In this document: positions 36,575 through 45,286 of the stretch, piece after piece
Layout of the letters: the number at the start of each line of letters is the position of its first letter
Position numbering within the stretch: the stretch's first letter is position 1
Assembly: GCF_016925635.1 (NCBI RefSeq)
Contig: NZ_CP070490.1
Location: forward strand, 248,001 to 312,000
Reading direction: 5' to 3'
Length of the DNA stretch: 64,000 bases
Source of the DNA: Lysinibacillus fusiformis
GTDB taxonomy: Bacteria > Bacillota > Bacilli > Bacillales_A > Planococcaceae
Made by a program: the position numbers and the translations under genes
Notes under the pieces: model-generated
What the model saw: only the letters and a program-made list of their open reading frames with translations
Told to the model about the DNA's origin: nothing
The model's database searches: none

Positions 36575-38518
36575 ATGAGTATGGAAGAATTATTCCATCC
36601 AATGCAAGAACCGATGATTTTAGCGGCAGCTATTAGTATCGTAGTTGGTGCAGTGGTTATCGTAGCTGGCCTTACTTATTTCAAAAAATGGGGCTATTTC
36701 TACAAAAACTGGCTATCAACTGTTGACCATAAAAAAATCGGGATTATGTATATCGCAGTAGCGTTATTAATGCTATTCCGCGGTGGTATCGATGCACTAT
36801 TAATGCGTGCACAAACAGCCGTTCCAGATAACGGACTTCTTGATGCACAACACTATAATGAGATTTTCACAACACATGGTTTATTAATGATTCTATTTAT
36901 GGCGATGCCATTTGTCATCGGGTTAATGAACATTGTCATTCCACTTCAAATCGGTGCACGTGACGTTGCTTTCCCACGTTTAAATGCTGTCAGCTTCTGG
37001 CTATTTGCAGCAGGTGCTGGTTTATTAAACTTATCATTCATTATCGGTGGTTCACCAGACGCTGGTTGGACAGCCTACTTCCCTCTTGCAAGTACGGAAT
37101 TTAGTCCGACTGTAGGGAATAACTATTATTCTTTAGCACTTCAATTATCAGGTATTGGTACTTTAATGACAGGTGTTAACTTTATCACGACGATCATTAA
37201 AATGCGTGCCCCTGGTATGACATTAATGAAAATGCCAATGTTTTCTTGGTCTATTTTAATTACAAACATTATTATCGTATTCGCGTTCCCAGTATTAACT
37301 GTAGCGCTTGCACTTATGATGTTTGACCGTCAATTCGGCACAAAATTCTTTGCGATGCAAGACGGTGGTATGGATATGCTTTGGGCCAACCTATTCTGGG
37401 TTTGGGGACATCCTGAAGTTTATATCGTTATCCTACCTGCTTTCGGTATTTTCTCAGAAATCATTGCAACATTTGCACGTAAAAACTTATACGGTTACAA
37501 ATCAATGGTGATGAGTATGGTGGTCATTTCCCTACTATCATTCGTAGTTTGGGCCCACCACTTCTATACAATGGGTCACGGTGTAATGGTTAACAGTGTT
37601 TTCTCTATTACAACAATGGCAATCGCAGTTCCTACTGGTGTTAAAATATTTAACTGGCTACTCACAATGAGACACGGGAAAATTCAATTTACAACACCGA
37701 TGCTTTATGCACTTGGCTTTATTCCTATCTTCACCATTGGTGGGGTTACAGGGGTTATGCTCGCGATGGCAAGTGCCGACTACCAATATCATAATACGAT
37801 GTTCTTAGTTGCCCACTTCCACTATGTATTAATTCCAGGTACAGTATTTGGTGTGCTTGCAGGTTACCACTACTGGTGGCCAAAAATGTTCGGTTTCCGT
37901 CTAAATGAAAAATTAGGGAAAGCTGGTTTCTGGTTCATTGCCATCAGCTTCAACGTAACATTCTTCCCACTATTCATTTTAGGTTTAGATGGTTATGCTC
38001 GTCGTATGTACACTTATTCTGAGTCTACTGGTTATGGTCCATTGAACATGTTATCGTTCGTCGGTGCGCTAGGACTTGCAGTCGGCTTTGCATTAATTGT
38101 CTATAACATTTACTACAGCTGGAAACATATGCCTCGCAATGAAAAGGCAGATGTTTGGGATGGTCGTACACTTGAGTGGGCTACTCATTCTCCAGTACCA
38201 GAATATAACTTTGCCGTAGTGCCTACTGTTACTCGCTTAGATGAGTTTTGGTTCGCCAAAAAAGAAGGTCGCGATATTACTGCAGGTCCAATCGAAAAAA
38301 TTCACATGCCAAATAATACAGGCACACCATTCTGGATGAGTGGATTCTTCTTCCTTGCAGCATTCTTCGCTGTATTCAATCTATGGATTCCGGCCATCAT
38401 CAGTATGCTTGGTGTATTTGGCTTCATGATCCATCGTTCATTCGAAAAAGATCATGGTCGTTACATTTCAGTTGAGGAAGTAATGGCAACTGAGAAAAGC
38501 TTGAGAGGTGATAAATAA
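36575..38518 (+). CDS. qoxB: quinol oxidase subunit I (QoxB)
   Basis: 647 residues with about 14-15 transmembrane helices. Haem-copper oxidase catalytic subunit that reduces O2 to water with electrons from menaquinol. The conserved haem-copper motifs [10 protein letters not shown] (copper ligand His, cross-linked Tyr) and [10 protein letters not shown] (haem and copper ligand histidines) are visible, as is [16 protein letters not shown] supports the ATG at 36575 rather than the TTG at 36557. It overlaps neither neighbour, but qoxC follows by one base after its ribosome site. Confidence 0.97.
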   Translation: MSMEELFHPMQEPMILAAAISIVVGAVVIVAGLTYFKKWGYFYKNWLSTVDHKKIGIMYIAVALLMLFRGGIDALLMRAQTAVPDNGLLDAQHYNEIFTTHGLLMILFMAMPFVIGLMNIVIPLQIGARDVAFPRLNAVSFWLFAAGAGLLNLSFIIGGSPDAGWTAYFPLASTEFSPTVGNNYYSLALQLSGIGTLMTGVNFITTIIKMRAPGMTLMKMPMFSWSILITNIIIVFAFPVLTVALALMMFDRQFGTKFFAMQDGGMDMLWANLFWVWGHPEVYIVILPAFGIFSEIIATFARKNLYGYKSMVMSMVVISLLSFVVWAHHFYTMGHGVMVNSVFSITTMAIAVPTGVKIFNWLLTMRHGKIQFTTPMLYALGFIPIFTIGGVTGVMLAMASADYQYHNTMFLVAHFHYVLIPGTVFGVLAGYHYWWPKMFGFRLNEKLGKAGFWFIAISFNVTFFPLFILGLDGYARRMYTYSESTGYGPLNMLSFVGALGLAVGFALIVYNIYYSWKHMPRNEKADVWDGRTLEWATHSPVPEYNFAVVPTVTRLDEFWFAKKEGRDITAGPIEKIHMPNNTGTPFWMSGFFFLAAFFAVFNLWIPAIISMLGVFGFMIHRSFEKDHGRYISVEEVMATEKSLRGDK

Positions 38519-38519
38519 T

Positions 38520-39119
38520 ATGAAAATCGATTCTTCACTTCCATTAGAATATAGTACAGAGGAAAACCGTCTAAAAATCTTTGGTTTTTGGATTTTCCTT
38601 GGCGCCGAAATCGTGTTATTTGCCACATTATTTACAGTGTATTTCACGCTTCATACACGTACAGGTAGTGGACCAAATGGTGCTGAAATTTTCGAATTAA
38701 CTCCAGTTCTATGGGAAACATTCTTATTATTAACAAGTAGTTTCACAATTGGCCTTGGTGTTCATGCAATGCGTATCGGACGTAAAAAAGCGATGATGAC
38801 TTTCTTTATCATCACTCTTTTACTAGGTCTTGGCTTCTTAGCTATTGAGATTGATGAATTTGTCACTTATGTACACGAAGGTGCGACGATTCAAACAAGC
38901 GCATTCTTATCGTCATTAATGACTCTACTTGGAACGCACGGTGCCCACGTAACATTTGGTTTCTTCTGGGGCGTAGCTATTTTAATCCAAGTAGCTAAAC
39001 GTGGTTTAAATCCACAAACAGCGAACAAAGCGTTTATCTTCTCATTGTACTGGCATTTCCTAGACGTTGTTTGGATTTTCATCTTCAGCTTCGTCTACTT
39101 GAAAGGACTGATTAGCTGA
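38520..39119 (+). CDS. qoxC: quinol oxidase subunit III (QoxC)
   Basis: 199 residues, five transmembrane helices, cytochrome c oxidase subunit III family. Motifs include IFGFWIFLGAEIVLFATLF and HGAHVTFGFFWG and the end segment LYWHFLDVVWIFIFSFVYL. GAGAGGTG supports the ATG at 38520 over the GTG at 38508. The 3' end overlaps qoxD (TGATG). Confidence 0.96.
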   Translation: MKIDSSLPLEYSTEENRLKIFGFWIFLGAEIVLFATLFTVYFTLHTRTGSGPNGAEIFELTPVLWETFLLLTSSFTIGLGVHAMRIGRKKAMMTFFIITLLLGLGFLAIEIDEFVTYVHEGATIQTSAFLSSLMTLLGTHGAHVTFGFFWGVAILIQVAKRGLNPQTANKAFIFSLYWHFLDVVWIFIFSFVYLKGLIS

Positions 39120-39403
39120 TGAAGGAATTATTCCCAAAACAACATGTGATGGGCTTCGGCTTTTCACTATTACTAACAATTATAGCTTTAGCAGTTGTTA
39201 AATTCGATATGTCTCTTAATATGGCATTTGGAATTTTACTAGTAACTGCCCTTGCACAAGCAACTGTACAATTAGTATTATTCATGCACATCGGTGAATC
39301 TGAAGATAAGAAAACGTTATATACAACGATTTTATACTCAGTATTCGTAGGTGTTGTGACAATCATCGGTACATTATTTGCTATGATCTGGGGTTATAAT
39401 TGA
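39119..39403 (+). CDS. qoxD: quinol oxidase subunit IV (QoxD)
   Basis: 94 residues with three predicted transmembrane helices, of the cytochrome o/aa3 subunit IV family. Motifs: MGFGFSLLLTIIAL and LVTALAQATVQLVLFMHIGE. It overlaps qoxC by three bases and closes the operon. A strong terminator follows. Confidence 0.95.
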   Translation: MKELFPKQHVMGFGFSLLLTIIALAVVKFDMSLNMAFGILLVTALAQATVQLVLFMHIGESEDKKTLYTTILYSVFVGVVTIIGTLFAMIWGYN

Positions 39404-39425
39404 TCCATTACGCCTCGGTGTAAAC

Positions 39426-39480
39426 AAAAAGCTGTCCCAACTTATTGTCTTTGTACGATAAGTTCGTGACAGCTTTTTTG
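39426..39480 (+). terminator. intrinsic terminator after qoxABCD
   Basis: AAAAAGCTGTC pairs with GACAGCTTTTTT, with an inner AACTTAT/ATAAGTT stem, and ends in six Ts. Confidence 0.9.
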
Positions 39481-39650
39481 TTTTATCCCTATTCATTTGA
39501 TAATTTTCACGTTTACCACTAAAAGAAGTAGGGAAAATGTTGTTTTTTTAATAAAAAATTAGTTCTTTTCTAACAATTTATGAAACTTTTCCTTTTCTAG
39601 TGCGTATAGTAGTAGATAGTGTTTTTTACCAAGAATAGGAGATGAAAGTA

Positions 39651-40508
39651 ATGAAGAAAATTTTTAAAGTATTAGCAGTCGGAACACTAGCGTTGACACT
39701 TGCCGCTTGTAATTCAAGTGCTACGCCTACGAAAGACACAACGAATAAAAGCAAACTCACTTTAGAACAAGTGTATGACAAAGCAGTGGATCGTCAGGCT
39801 GATATTAAAAGTGCAAGTGCAAAAATGGATATGACACAGGTGACAAAGGTTGGATCTGGTGAAGAGGCAATGGAGTTTTCGATCGACTCTAAAATGAAGA
39901 TGGATATCATCGTTGACCCACTTGCTATGCATTTATCAGGGTCTATGTCGATGCCAGATATGATGAGTGAAGGCGAAGAAACAATGGACATGCCAATAGA
40001 AATGTATATGAAAAAAGATGCTGGCCTATTTATGAAAGATATGACGACAGACAGCTGGTTAAAGCTTCCTGATGAGAACTTTGATGCTATTTTAGATCAA
40101 ACGGCGGCTTCTGCTGACGCGAAGGAACAGCTAGAACAACTGAAAAAATTCATTAATGACTTTACATTTGAACAAACGGATGATGAATATGTCCTTACAT
40201 TAGATGCAAAAGGCGATAAATTCAAAGAGCTTATCGATTCTGAAATTAATAAGTCTATGCAAGATATGGGTCTAGAAGAAAACCCTCTGGATCAACTAAC
40301 AATTGAAAAAATCAATTATGTGCTGCACATCGATAAAGAGACTTTCGATACGAACAAAATGGATATGAATTTTGATTTAAAAATGGCCGTAGAAGGTGAC
40401 GAATTGTTAATGAATACAAAATCAGTCGTTACGTATACTGAATTTAATCATCTAAAAACAATCGATATTCCCCAAAGCATTATTGATAACGCTCAAACAA
40501 TCGAATAA
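39651..40508 (+). CDS. secreted lipoprotein, LolA/LppX-like (DUF6612-like)
   Basis: 285 residues. Lipoprotein signal with lipobox LTLAAC (Cys20). The frame opens at an ATG 39642, but AGGAG abuts it, so the ATG at 39651 is the better start. The mature part is acidic and Asp/Met-rich, with pattern MDMTQVTKVGSGEEAMEFSI and long amphipathic beta strands, consistent with a small extracytoplasmic lipid- or ligand-binding fold. I recall similar Bacillus lipoproteins being placed in DUF6612; not checked. Function unknown. Confidence 0.75.
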   Translation: MKKIFKVLAVGTLALTLAACNSSATPTKDTTNKSKLTLEQVYDKAVDRQADIKSASAKMDMTQVTKVGSGEEAMEFSIDSKMKMDIIVDPLAMHLSGSMSMPDMMSEGEETMDMPIEMYMKKDAGLFMKDMTTDSWLKLPDENFDAILDQTAASADAKEQLEQLKKFINDFTFEQTDDEYVLTLDAKGDKFKELIDSEINKSMQDMGLEENPLDQLTIEKINYVLHIDKETFDTNKMDMNFDLKMAVEGDELLMNTKSVVTYTEFNHLKTIDIPQSIIDNAQTIE

Positions 40509-40513
40509 TTAAA

Positions 40514-40545
40514 AACCTGCTTGTGCTAGTTAGCGCAAGCAGGTT
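40514..40545 (+). terminator. left terminator duplicate of repeat copy B
   Basis: AACCTGCTTGTGC and GCGCAAGCAGGTT form a long stem directly after the lipoprotein gene. The right duplicate at 41034-41065 differs at four positions, and two of these are a compensatory T-A to A-T pair change. Confidence 0.85.
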
Positions 40546-41033
40546 CTTTTTGTTGAAAAAAGATGATGTCAACGGCAGAAAAAGCAACTTTGCAAGTGAG
40601 AGGTTGATTTCCGTTCCGTCAGCGTCCTTTCCAGGGGGCGTCCGATGAGCCGCTTCACTCACTAGCGTTCGCTCCAGGGTCTCCTCTGTGACACTCAATC
40701 CCCTAGGAGTGACGCTGGCTCTACTCCAATCAACCATTCTGCAAAGTGTTTAGAGGGGATAAGCTCTTATTTTCAATGTGAAGAAGTGATGCGTGACAAC
40801 ACCCCTCTATAAAGAGTAGTAAACACTTTCACTTTATTTGAAAACCTTTGCTAAAAAGTCAGTGGGTTGGAGTGGAAGGCTACTTGACTCCCGTGGGATA
40901 GCGAGACAGGCGAGCCCCTGCACGGAGCGGTAGCAGAGGAAGCGGCTCGGCGCTCGCCCACAGGAAAGCAAGTAGCCTGCAACGGAAATCCATTTCTACC
41001 TTTCAATTGACTGTTTTGTATTTCAACACTAAA
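40546..41033. repeat. composite inverted-palindrome element, copy B (488 bp)
   Basis: Same architecture as copy A: left palindromic unit 40602-40735 (134 bp), right unit 40865-40991 (127 bp), TGTTGAAAAA-type ends. The AT-rich spacer is 129 bp, about 50 bp shorter than in the other copies. In the right unit AGGCTACTTG and CAAGTAGCCT are perfectly complementary. It lies between the convergent lipoprotein and uspA genes, flanked by duplicated terminators. Confidence 0.9.
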
Positions 41034-41065
41034 AACCTGCATGTGCTAACTAGCGCATGCAGGTT
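41034..41065 (-). terminator. right terminator duplicate of repeat copy B
   Basis: AACCTGCATGTGC and GCGCATGCAGGTT form the stem. It lies 25 bases after the uspA stop and has a T-run on both strands, so it serves as the uspA terminator. Confidence 0.85.
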
Positions 41066-41090
41066 CTTTTATTCTAAACTATTAAAAAAA

Positions 41091-41510
41091 CTAACGAACA
41101 ATTAACACATCACATAGCGCATGTCGTACGACTTTCTCTGCAACAGAGCCTAACATCATTTTCTCCATACGATTTAATCCTGTTGCACCACAAACAATTA
41201 AATCAACCTGAGGTAATTGTGTTAAAATACCTTTTGGTGAACCTGTTTCTACCGTTGATTCTACCGCTTTGACCCCTGTTTGTAATGCCTCTTTTTCTAG
41301 CTTTTCCATTTTAAGAATGTTTTCCTTCTTCAATTCCTCCGCATATTTTAAGTCATATGCTGAAACTGCTCCAAACGATTTCGTATCAATTACATTCACT
41401 AATTGCAAAATAGCATTGTATTCTCTTGCTAATTGACTCGCTCTGTCCAATGCTTTTAATGATTGTTCTGAGAAATCAATTGCTACTGCGATTTTAAGAT
41501 AATTAGCCAT
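41091..41510 (-). CDS. universal stress protein, UspA family
   Basis: 139 residues from the ATG at 41510, where GGGGAGG is well spaced; the ATG at 41525 has none. The single Usp domain starts KIAVAIDFSEQSLKALDRAS and ends with the ATP-binding pattern VCGATGLNRMEKMMLGSVAEKVV (G-2x-G-9x-G-S type), so this is the nucleotide-binding subclass. Role in stress survival is general for the family. Confidence 0.93.
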   Translation of the reverse strand: MANYLKIAVAIDFSEQSLKALDRASQLAREYNAILQLVNVIDTKSFGAVSAYDLKYAEELKKENILKMEKLEKEALQTGVKAVESTVETGSPKGILTQLPQVDLIVCGATGLNRMEKMMLGSVAEKVVRHALCDVLIVR

Positions 41511-41560
41511 GTTCGTCCTCCCCATTCATCATACCATTCCATGTTTTCTCAAATATTATA

Positions 41561-42637
41561 TCACAATGGCGTTCGATATAGTTTATCGTCCTGCGGTTGC
41601 GGGTTTCCACGGCCATCTGTATTATTGCTAATAAAATAAAGAAATTTTTCATCCACAAAGACATCACGAATTCTACCAAATTCTGATAGTAGTTCATTGT
41701 GTTTGTTCTTATTTATATCAAATGCTAGGACTGCCGTACCTCTTAGTGCGGCGACATATAATTGATCATTTACAATGGCAATGCCTGATGGTGCCCATGT
41801 GGTAGAAGCATCGGATGTAAAGAGAGGTGCTATCATACCTTGCTCTTTCTCCGTTCCTTCAATCAGTGGCCAACCATAATTCTTCCCCTTCTCAATGATA
41901 TTAATTTCATCATTTGCTGCATTGCCATGCTCACTGGCATACATCGTACCATCAGTAGACCATGTTAAACCTTGTGGATTTCGATGCCCATAGCTGTATA
42001 CATAGGATTGAGGAAAAGGATTATCATTCGGTACGGAGCCATCCAAATTGATGCGCAAAATTTTCCCTTCTAAAGCATCCACATCCTGTGCTAAAGAAGG
42101 TTGTGTCGCATCTCCTATCGTTGCATACAGCTTCTCATCAGGACCTATTTTCAAACGTCCACCATGATGATATGTACCACTCTTTATTCGATCAATAATA
42201 ATATCCTGTTCTAGCCATTTATTATCGCTTAACGTTAACGTAACAATTCGATTAAATTGTTCCTCTTCCTCAACATACGTATAATACGCATAGGCAATCT
42301 GACTGGTAGGAAAATTAGGGGCTAGTACAAACCCTAATAAACCAGCTTCTGGCGCGGATGAAAGCTCCTTTTTCAGGATAATCTGTTGCCTATCAACGGT
42401 TTCTTCTGCAATCTTTACAATACTTCCTGGCCTTTCTGCTAGATAAAAGACATCACCACTTTTTTGAATCGACCAAGGTGTCTGCAATTGATCTGCTATT
42501 ATTTCAATAGAGGAATTCATTGAATCTATAGGGTGATTTTCCTCACTTTCTAACCTTTTATTGTTCTTATCCTTCGTTGATGTGCAAGCAACACAAAAAA
42601 TCATCGTTAGCAGTAATAAAGGCATGTAACGTCCCAT
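41561..42637 (-). CDS. PQQ-type soluble aldose dehydrogenase lipoprotein
   Basis: 358 residues. Lipobox CVAC (Cys18) at the N-terminus marks an extracytoplasmic lipoprotein. The rest is a six-bladed beta-propeller of the soluble glucose/aldose dehydrogenase type, with motifs TPWSI, EAGLLGFVLAPNF, HHGGRLKIGPDEKLYATIGD, YSYGHRNPQGL and EHGNAANDEINII. These enzymes oxidise sugar aldehydes with pyrroloquinoline quinone. Whether this host makes PQQ is not shown by the window; no pqq genes are present here. Confidence 0.9.
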   Translation of the reverse strand: MGRYMPLLLLTMIFCVACTSTKDKNNKRLESEENHPIDSMNSSIEIIADQLQTPWSIQKSGDVFYLAERPGSIVKIAEETVDRQQIILKKELSSAPEAGLLGFVLAPNFPTSQIAYAYYTYVEEEEQFNRIVTLTLSDNKWLEQDIIIDRIKSGTYHHGGRLKIGPDEKLYATIGDATQPSLAQDVDALEGKILRINLDGSVPNDNPFPQSYVYSYGHRNPQGLTWSTDGTMYASEHGNAANDEINIIEKGKNYGWPLIEGTEKEQGMIAPLFTSDASTTWAPSGIAIVNDQLYVAALRGTAVLAFDINKNKHNELLSEFGRIRDVFVDEKFLYFISNNTDGRGNPQPQDDKLYRTPL

Positions 42638-42681
42638 GATTAATCATCCTCTCATTTATGAAAAATAGAAAGAGACGCCAC

Positions 42682-42843
42682 CTAGACGCCTCTCTTACTT
42701 TTTATACTTTCAAACAGGATTATTTCACCAAATGTTCTTGTTTTCTCTAGCATCTCTAGATAGGCCTCTTTACGATGGATGAGTCGTTCTTGGTGCAATT
42801 TCTGATAGGAATGCTGAAAATCATCTATAGCTATTTTGTCCAT
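42682..42843 (-). CDS. small hypothetical protein, 53 residues
   Basis: Starts MDKIAIDDFQHSYQKLHQER and ends SIKSKRGV. GAGGTGAG precedes the ATG at the usual distance, and a terminator-like hairpin with G-U pairs (GAGGCGTC / GGCGTCTC) overlaps and follows the stop. It is highly charged and predicted helical, with no signal peptide. Too short to be recognised by family. Confidence 0.6.
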   Translation of the reverse strand: MDKIAIDDFQHSYQKLHQERLIHRKEAYLEMLEKTRTFGEIILFESIKSKRGV

Positions 42844-42994
42844 AAACTCACCTCATATAGTAGTACATGCTAACACCATTATAATGTTGGAAAATTCTTA
42901 CGACAATTCTATTTGTATTTTTGATTACAAGTTCCCAAAATAACAAGGATAAAAGACTTATGATTTCTTCCAGCAGCTATTTAAATTTATCTAA

Positions 42995-43411
42995 CTAGTG
43001 AATGAAAAATGGTAGTACTTTTTCTTCCACAGCTTGTTCACCTGCTTGAATCCATCTACTTTTATCATGAATGTATCCGTCTTTATCAAGCGGGGTTTGA
43101 AATTGGCTAGCACCAGTTGCATCTAGTAAGGAGCCCTCATCATAATCTAGACCAATATTTTCAACATGCTTAATGACAAATGGCTTTTGAAAACGAATTT
43201 GAGCATCTTCATTATCAAGCTCCCCTGATGTAACGATAAAAGGGACGCGTAAATAAATCGTTTCTCCTGCCTCTTTCCATAATACCGAGTCGAAGCTACC
43301 TTTATAATACTCCCAATTCCCGCCGATCGTGAAACCTCGATTGGCAATTTTATCTCGTAAATAGCCAAACCCTATCTCTTTTCCAACAATTTTTGAATCA
43401 AATTGTAACAA
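42995..43411 (-). CDS. YugN-like family protein
   Basis: 138 residues. The sequence GFTIGGNWEYYKGSFDSVLW followed by TIYLRVPFIVTSGELD is the YugN-like family pattern, known from B. subtilis YugN, function unknown. The frame opens at a GTG (43432), but AAAGGAGGAG is spaced for the TTG at 43411 (LQFDSKIVG). Soluble, with no membrane span. Stands alone between the PQQ dehydrogenase and the esterase operon. Confidence 0.75.
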   Translation of the reverse strand: MLQFDSKIVGKEIGFGYLRDKIANRGFTIGGNWEYYKGSFDSVLWKEAGETIYLRVPFIVTSGELDNEDAQIRFQKPFVIKHVENIGLDYDEGSLLDATGASQFQTPLDKDGYIHDKSRWIQAGEQAVEEKVLPFFIH

Positions 43412-43495
43412 TTTATATTCTCCTCCTTTCACTCGATAAAAGTTTAACCTAAAAGAGGATATTACAAACTAGCTATAAGATCATTTTGCTTAACA

Positions 43496-43536
43496 AAAAA
43501 AATCCCGAAACCTGAGGAATTTATGGTTTCGGGATT
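43496..43536 (-). terminator. intrinsic terminator after the esterase gene
   Basis: AATCCCGAAACC and GGTTTCGGGATT form a perfect 12-bp stem with a run of As upstream and Ts on both strands; it ends the BVMO operon. Confidence 0.9.
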
Positions 43537-43548
43537 TTCGTAAGTTTT

Positions 43549-44502
43549 TTATAAAGGCACTGAAATATTTCGATGCAACACATATTTAGCGGCTTCTACA
43601 TACTCAGTGACAGCTCTTTGACTGACTGTGGCTGTGGGCACAATACTCTCAAAGCCATGATAGCAGCCCGGGTATAAATGGAATTCAACATCTACTCCAG
43701 CCTGGCATAGCTTGGTTACATATTGTAAAGTCTCATCACGAAACGGATCAAGTTGACCAACACATGTATACGTAAATGGTAAACCTGATAAATCATCCGC
43801 TCTAGCTGCTGCGGCATATGGTGGCACATTATCGCTACCGTTTTCTCCATTCAAATACATTTCCCACCCCTTTTGATTGAGTGAGTGGTTCCAGATCATG
43901 TGGCCTGTGATTTCTAATGATGATGGTGTATTATTGCGATCATCAATCATTGGATAGAGCGGCATTTGGAAACTAAGCTTCGGATAATTCCGATCACGAG
44001 CAAGGAATGCAAGTGCAGCTGTGAGCCCCCCACCAGCACTAGCTCCAGCAATTCCTATACGGGAAGGATCAATCCCTAATTCGTCTGCATGATCCGCTAC
44101 CCATTTTAACGCTGCATAACAATCTTCAAGTGGGGCTGGATAAGGATGCTCAGGTGCAAGTCGATAGTCTACAGATACAACAACACATTTCGCTTCATTG
44201 ACAAAACGCTGACAAAGCACATCATCTCCCTCGGGAGCTCCTAAGACATAGCCCCCACCATGAATCCATAGCAGACCTGGGTAAATTTCATTTTGCTCTT
44301 TTGACTTATAGATACGAATACGAAGAGAATCGTTGTCATCAGGCCCTTGAATCACTTTATTTTCTACTGTGATATGCTCTTCTATTGGAGCTGGTACAGC
44401 AACGGCTGCCATTCCTTCTCTTGTAGCTTGTACATTATCCAAATCTAATGGGGGAAAAATTGCTAACGTTTCTTTTAGTTCTGAATTAATACGATGTTCC
44501 AT
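43549..44502 (-). CDS. alpha/beta hydrolase, hormone-sensitive-lipase-type esterase
   Basis: 317 residues. The oxyanion-hole motif HGGGYVLG (about 83-90) and nucleophile motif GASAGGG (about 154-160), with serine in GxSxGG, place it in the HSL family. The catalytic aspartate is in GQLDPFRDE and the histidine in YHGFE. Third gene of an operon after a Baeyer-Villiger monooxygenase and an SDR; it likely opens the lactone made by the monooxygenase. Co-transcribed with the SDR (33-base gap). Confidence 0.88.
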   Translation of the reverse strand: MEHRINSELKETLAIFPPLDLDNVQATREGMAAVAVPAPIEEHITVENKVIQGPDDNDSLRIRIYKSKEQNEIYPGLLWIHGGGYVLGAPEGDDVLCQRFVNEAKCVVVSVDYRLAPEHPYPAPLEDCYAALKWVADHADELGIDPSRIGIAGASAGGGLTAALAFLARDRNYPKLSFQMPLYPMIDDRNNTPSSLEITGHMIWNHSLNQKGWEMYLNGENGSDNVPPYAAAARADDLSGLPFTYTCVGQLDPFRDETLQYVTKLCQAGVDVEFHLYPGCYHGFESIVPTATVSQRAVTEYVEAAKYVLHRNISVPL

Positions 44503-44534
44503 TAAAATTCTTCCTCTCTTATTTAAAATGTTTT

Positions 44535-45260
44535 TTACGATGTTAAACCGCCATCAATTGGAACGACAGCGCCATTCACATAAGAAGCTTCTTGCGAAAT
44601 TAAGAAAGCGATTACATTTGCGATTTCAGTAGGGTCTGCTAATCTTCGTAATGGTCCATTTTCTTCTGGACTCGATGCCAATCCCTTCGTCATGTTTGTC
44701 ATCACGCCACCAGGACAAATTGCATTCACTCGAATACCTTTAGGTCCATATTCAATGGCTGCCGTTTTAGTTAACCCAATTACACCATGCTTACTTGCCG
44801 CATAGCCACCTAGATAAGGTTGTCCCTGTATACCAGCTGCTGAGGATGTATTCACAATGACACCTGATTGCTGTTGCTCCATTTCTTTTAACACATATTT
44901 TAAGCCTAAAAATGCCCCTTTAAGATTGACCGAGATCACTCTATCAAACGTCTCCTCTTCTAAATCTCCCAGTAGTGCTGGCGAGCTTAAAACGCCTGCA
45001 TTATTAATAAAAGCATCAATCCTGCCAAATGTTTCTTTTGCAGCGTCCACATATTTTTTGACATCTTGGCTTTGTGAAACATCAGCTTGGACAAAAATTG
45101 CTTGTTGTTGATGTTCCTTCACAGCATGTAGTGTGTCTTGTCCACTTTTTTCGTCAAAATCCACTAAAACTAATGCTTTGCCCTTGGTTGCAAGCAATTT
45201 TGCAGTCTCTCTTCCTATACCACTTCCCGCACCTGTAATAATGACTACTTGTTGCTCCAT
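44535..45260 (-). CDS. short-chain dehydrogenase/reductase
   Basis: 241 residues, classical SDR. The NAD(P)-binding motif TGAGSGIGRE is at residues 9-18, the NAG segment INNAGVL near 87-93 and the catalytic YAASK near 152-156. A C-terminal DGGLTS closes the substrate loop. The acidic residue after the first beta-strand (VLVDFD) favours NAD. In context it would oxidise a secondary alcohol to the ketone used by the monooxygenase. Confidence 0.9.
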   Translation of the reverse strand: MEQQVVIITGAGSGIGRETAKLLATKGKALVLVDFDEKSGQDTLHAVKEHQQQAIFVQADVSQSQDVKKYVDAAKETFGRIDAFINNAGVLSSPALLGDLEEETFDRVISVNLKGAFLGLKYVLKEMEQQQSGVIVNTSSAAGIQGQPYLGGYAASKHGVIGLTKTAAIEYGPKGIRVNAICPGGVMTNMTKGLASSPEENGPLRRLADPTEIANVIAFLISQEASYVNGAVVPIDGGLTS

Positions 45261-45286
45261 ATTGATATATGCTCCTCTCTCACAAA

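Noticed and set aside
40480-40737. Minus-strand frame across the left unit of copy B, similar to one at 58683-59021
   Set aside because: Similarity reflects the repeat itself. The frames end in the flanking gene or terminator, which differ, and lack a start site.
40851-41042. Minus-strand frame in the right unit of copy B
   Set aside because: Shadow of the repeat, interrupted differently in copies A and C.
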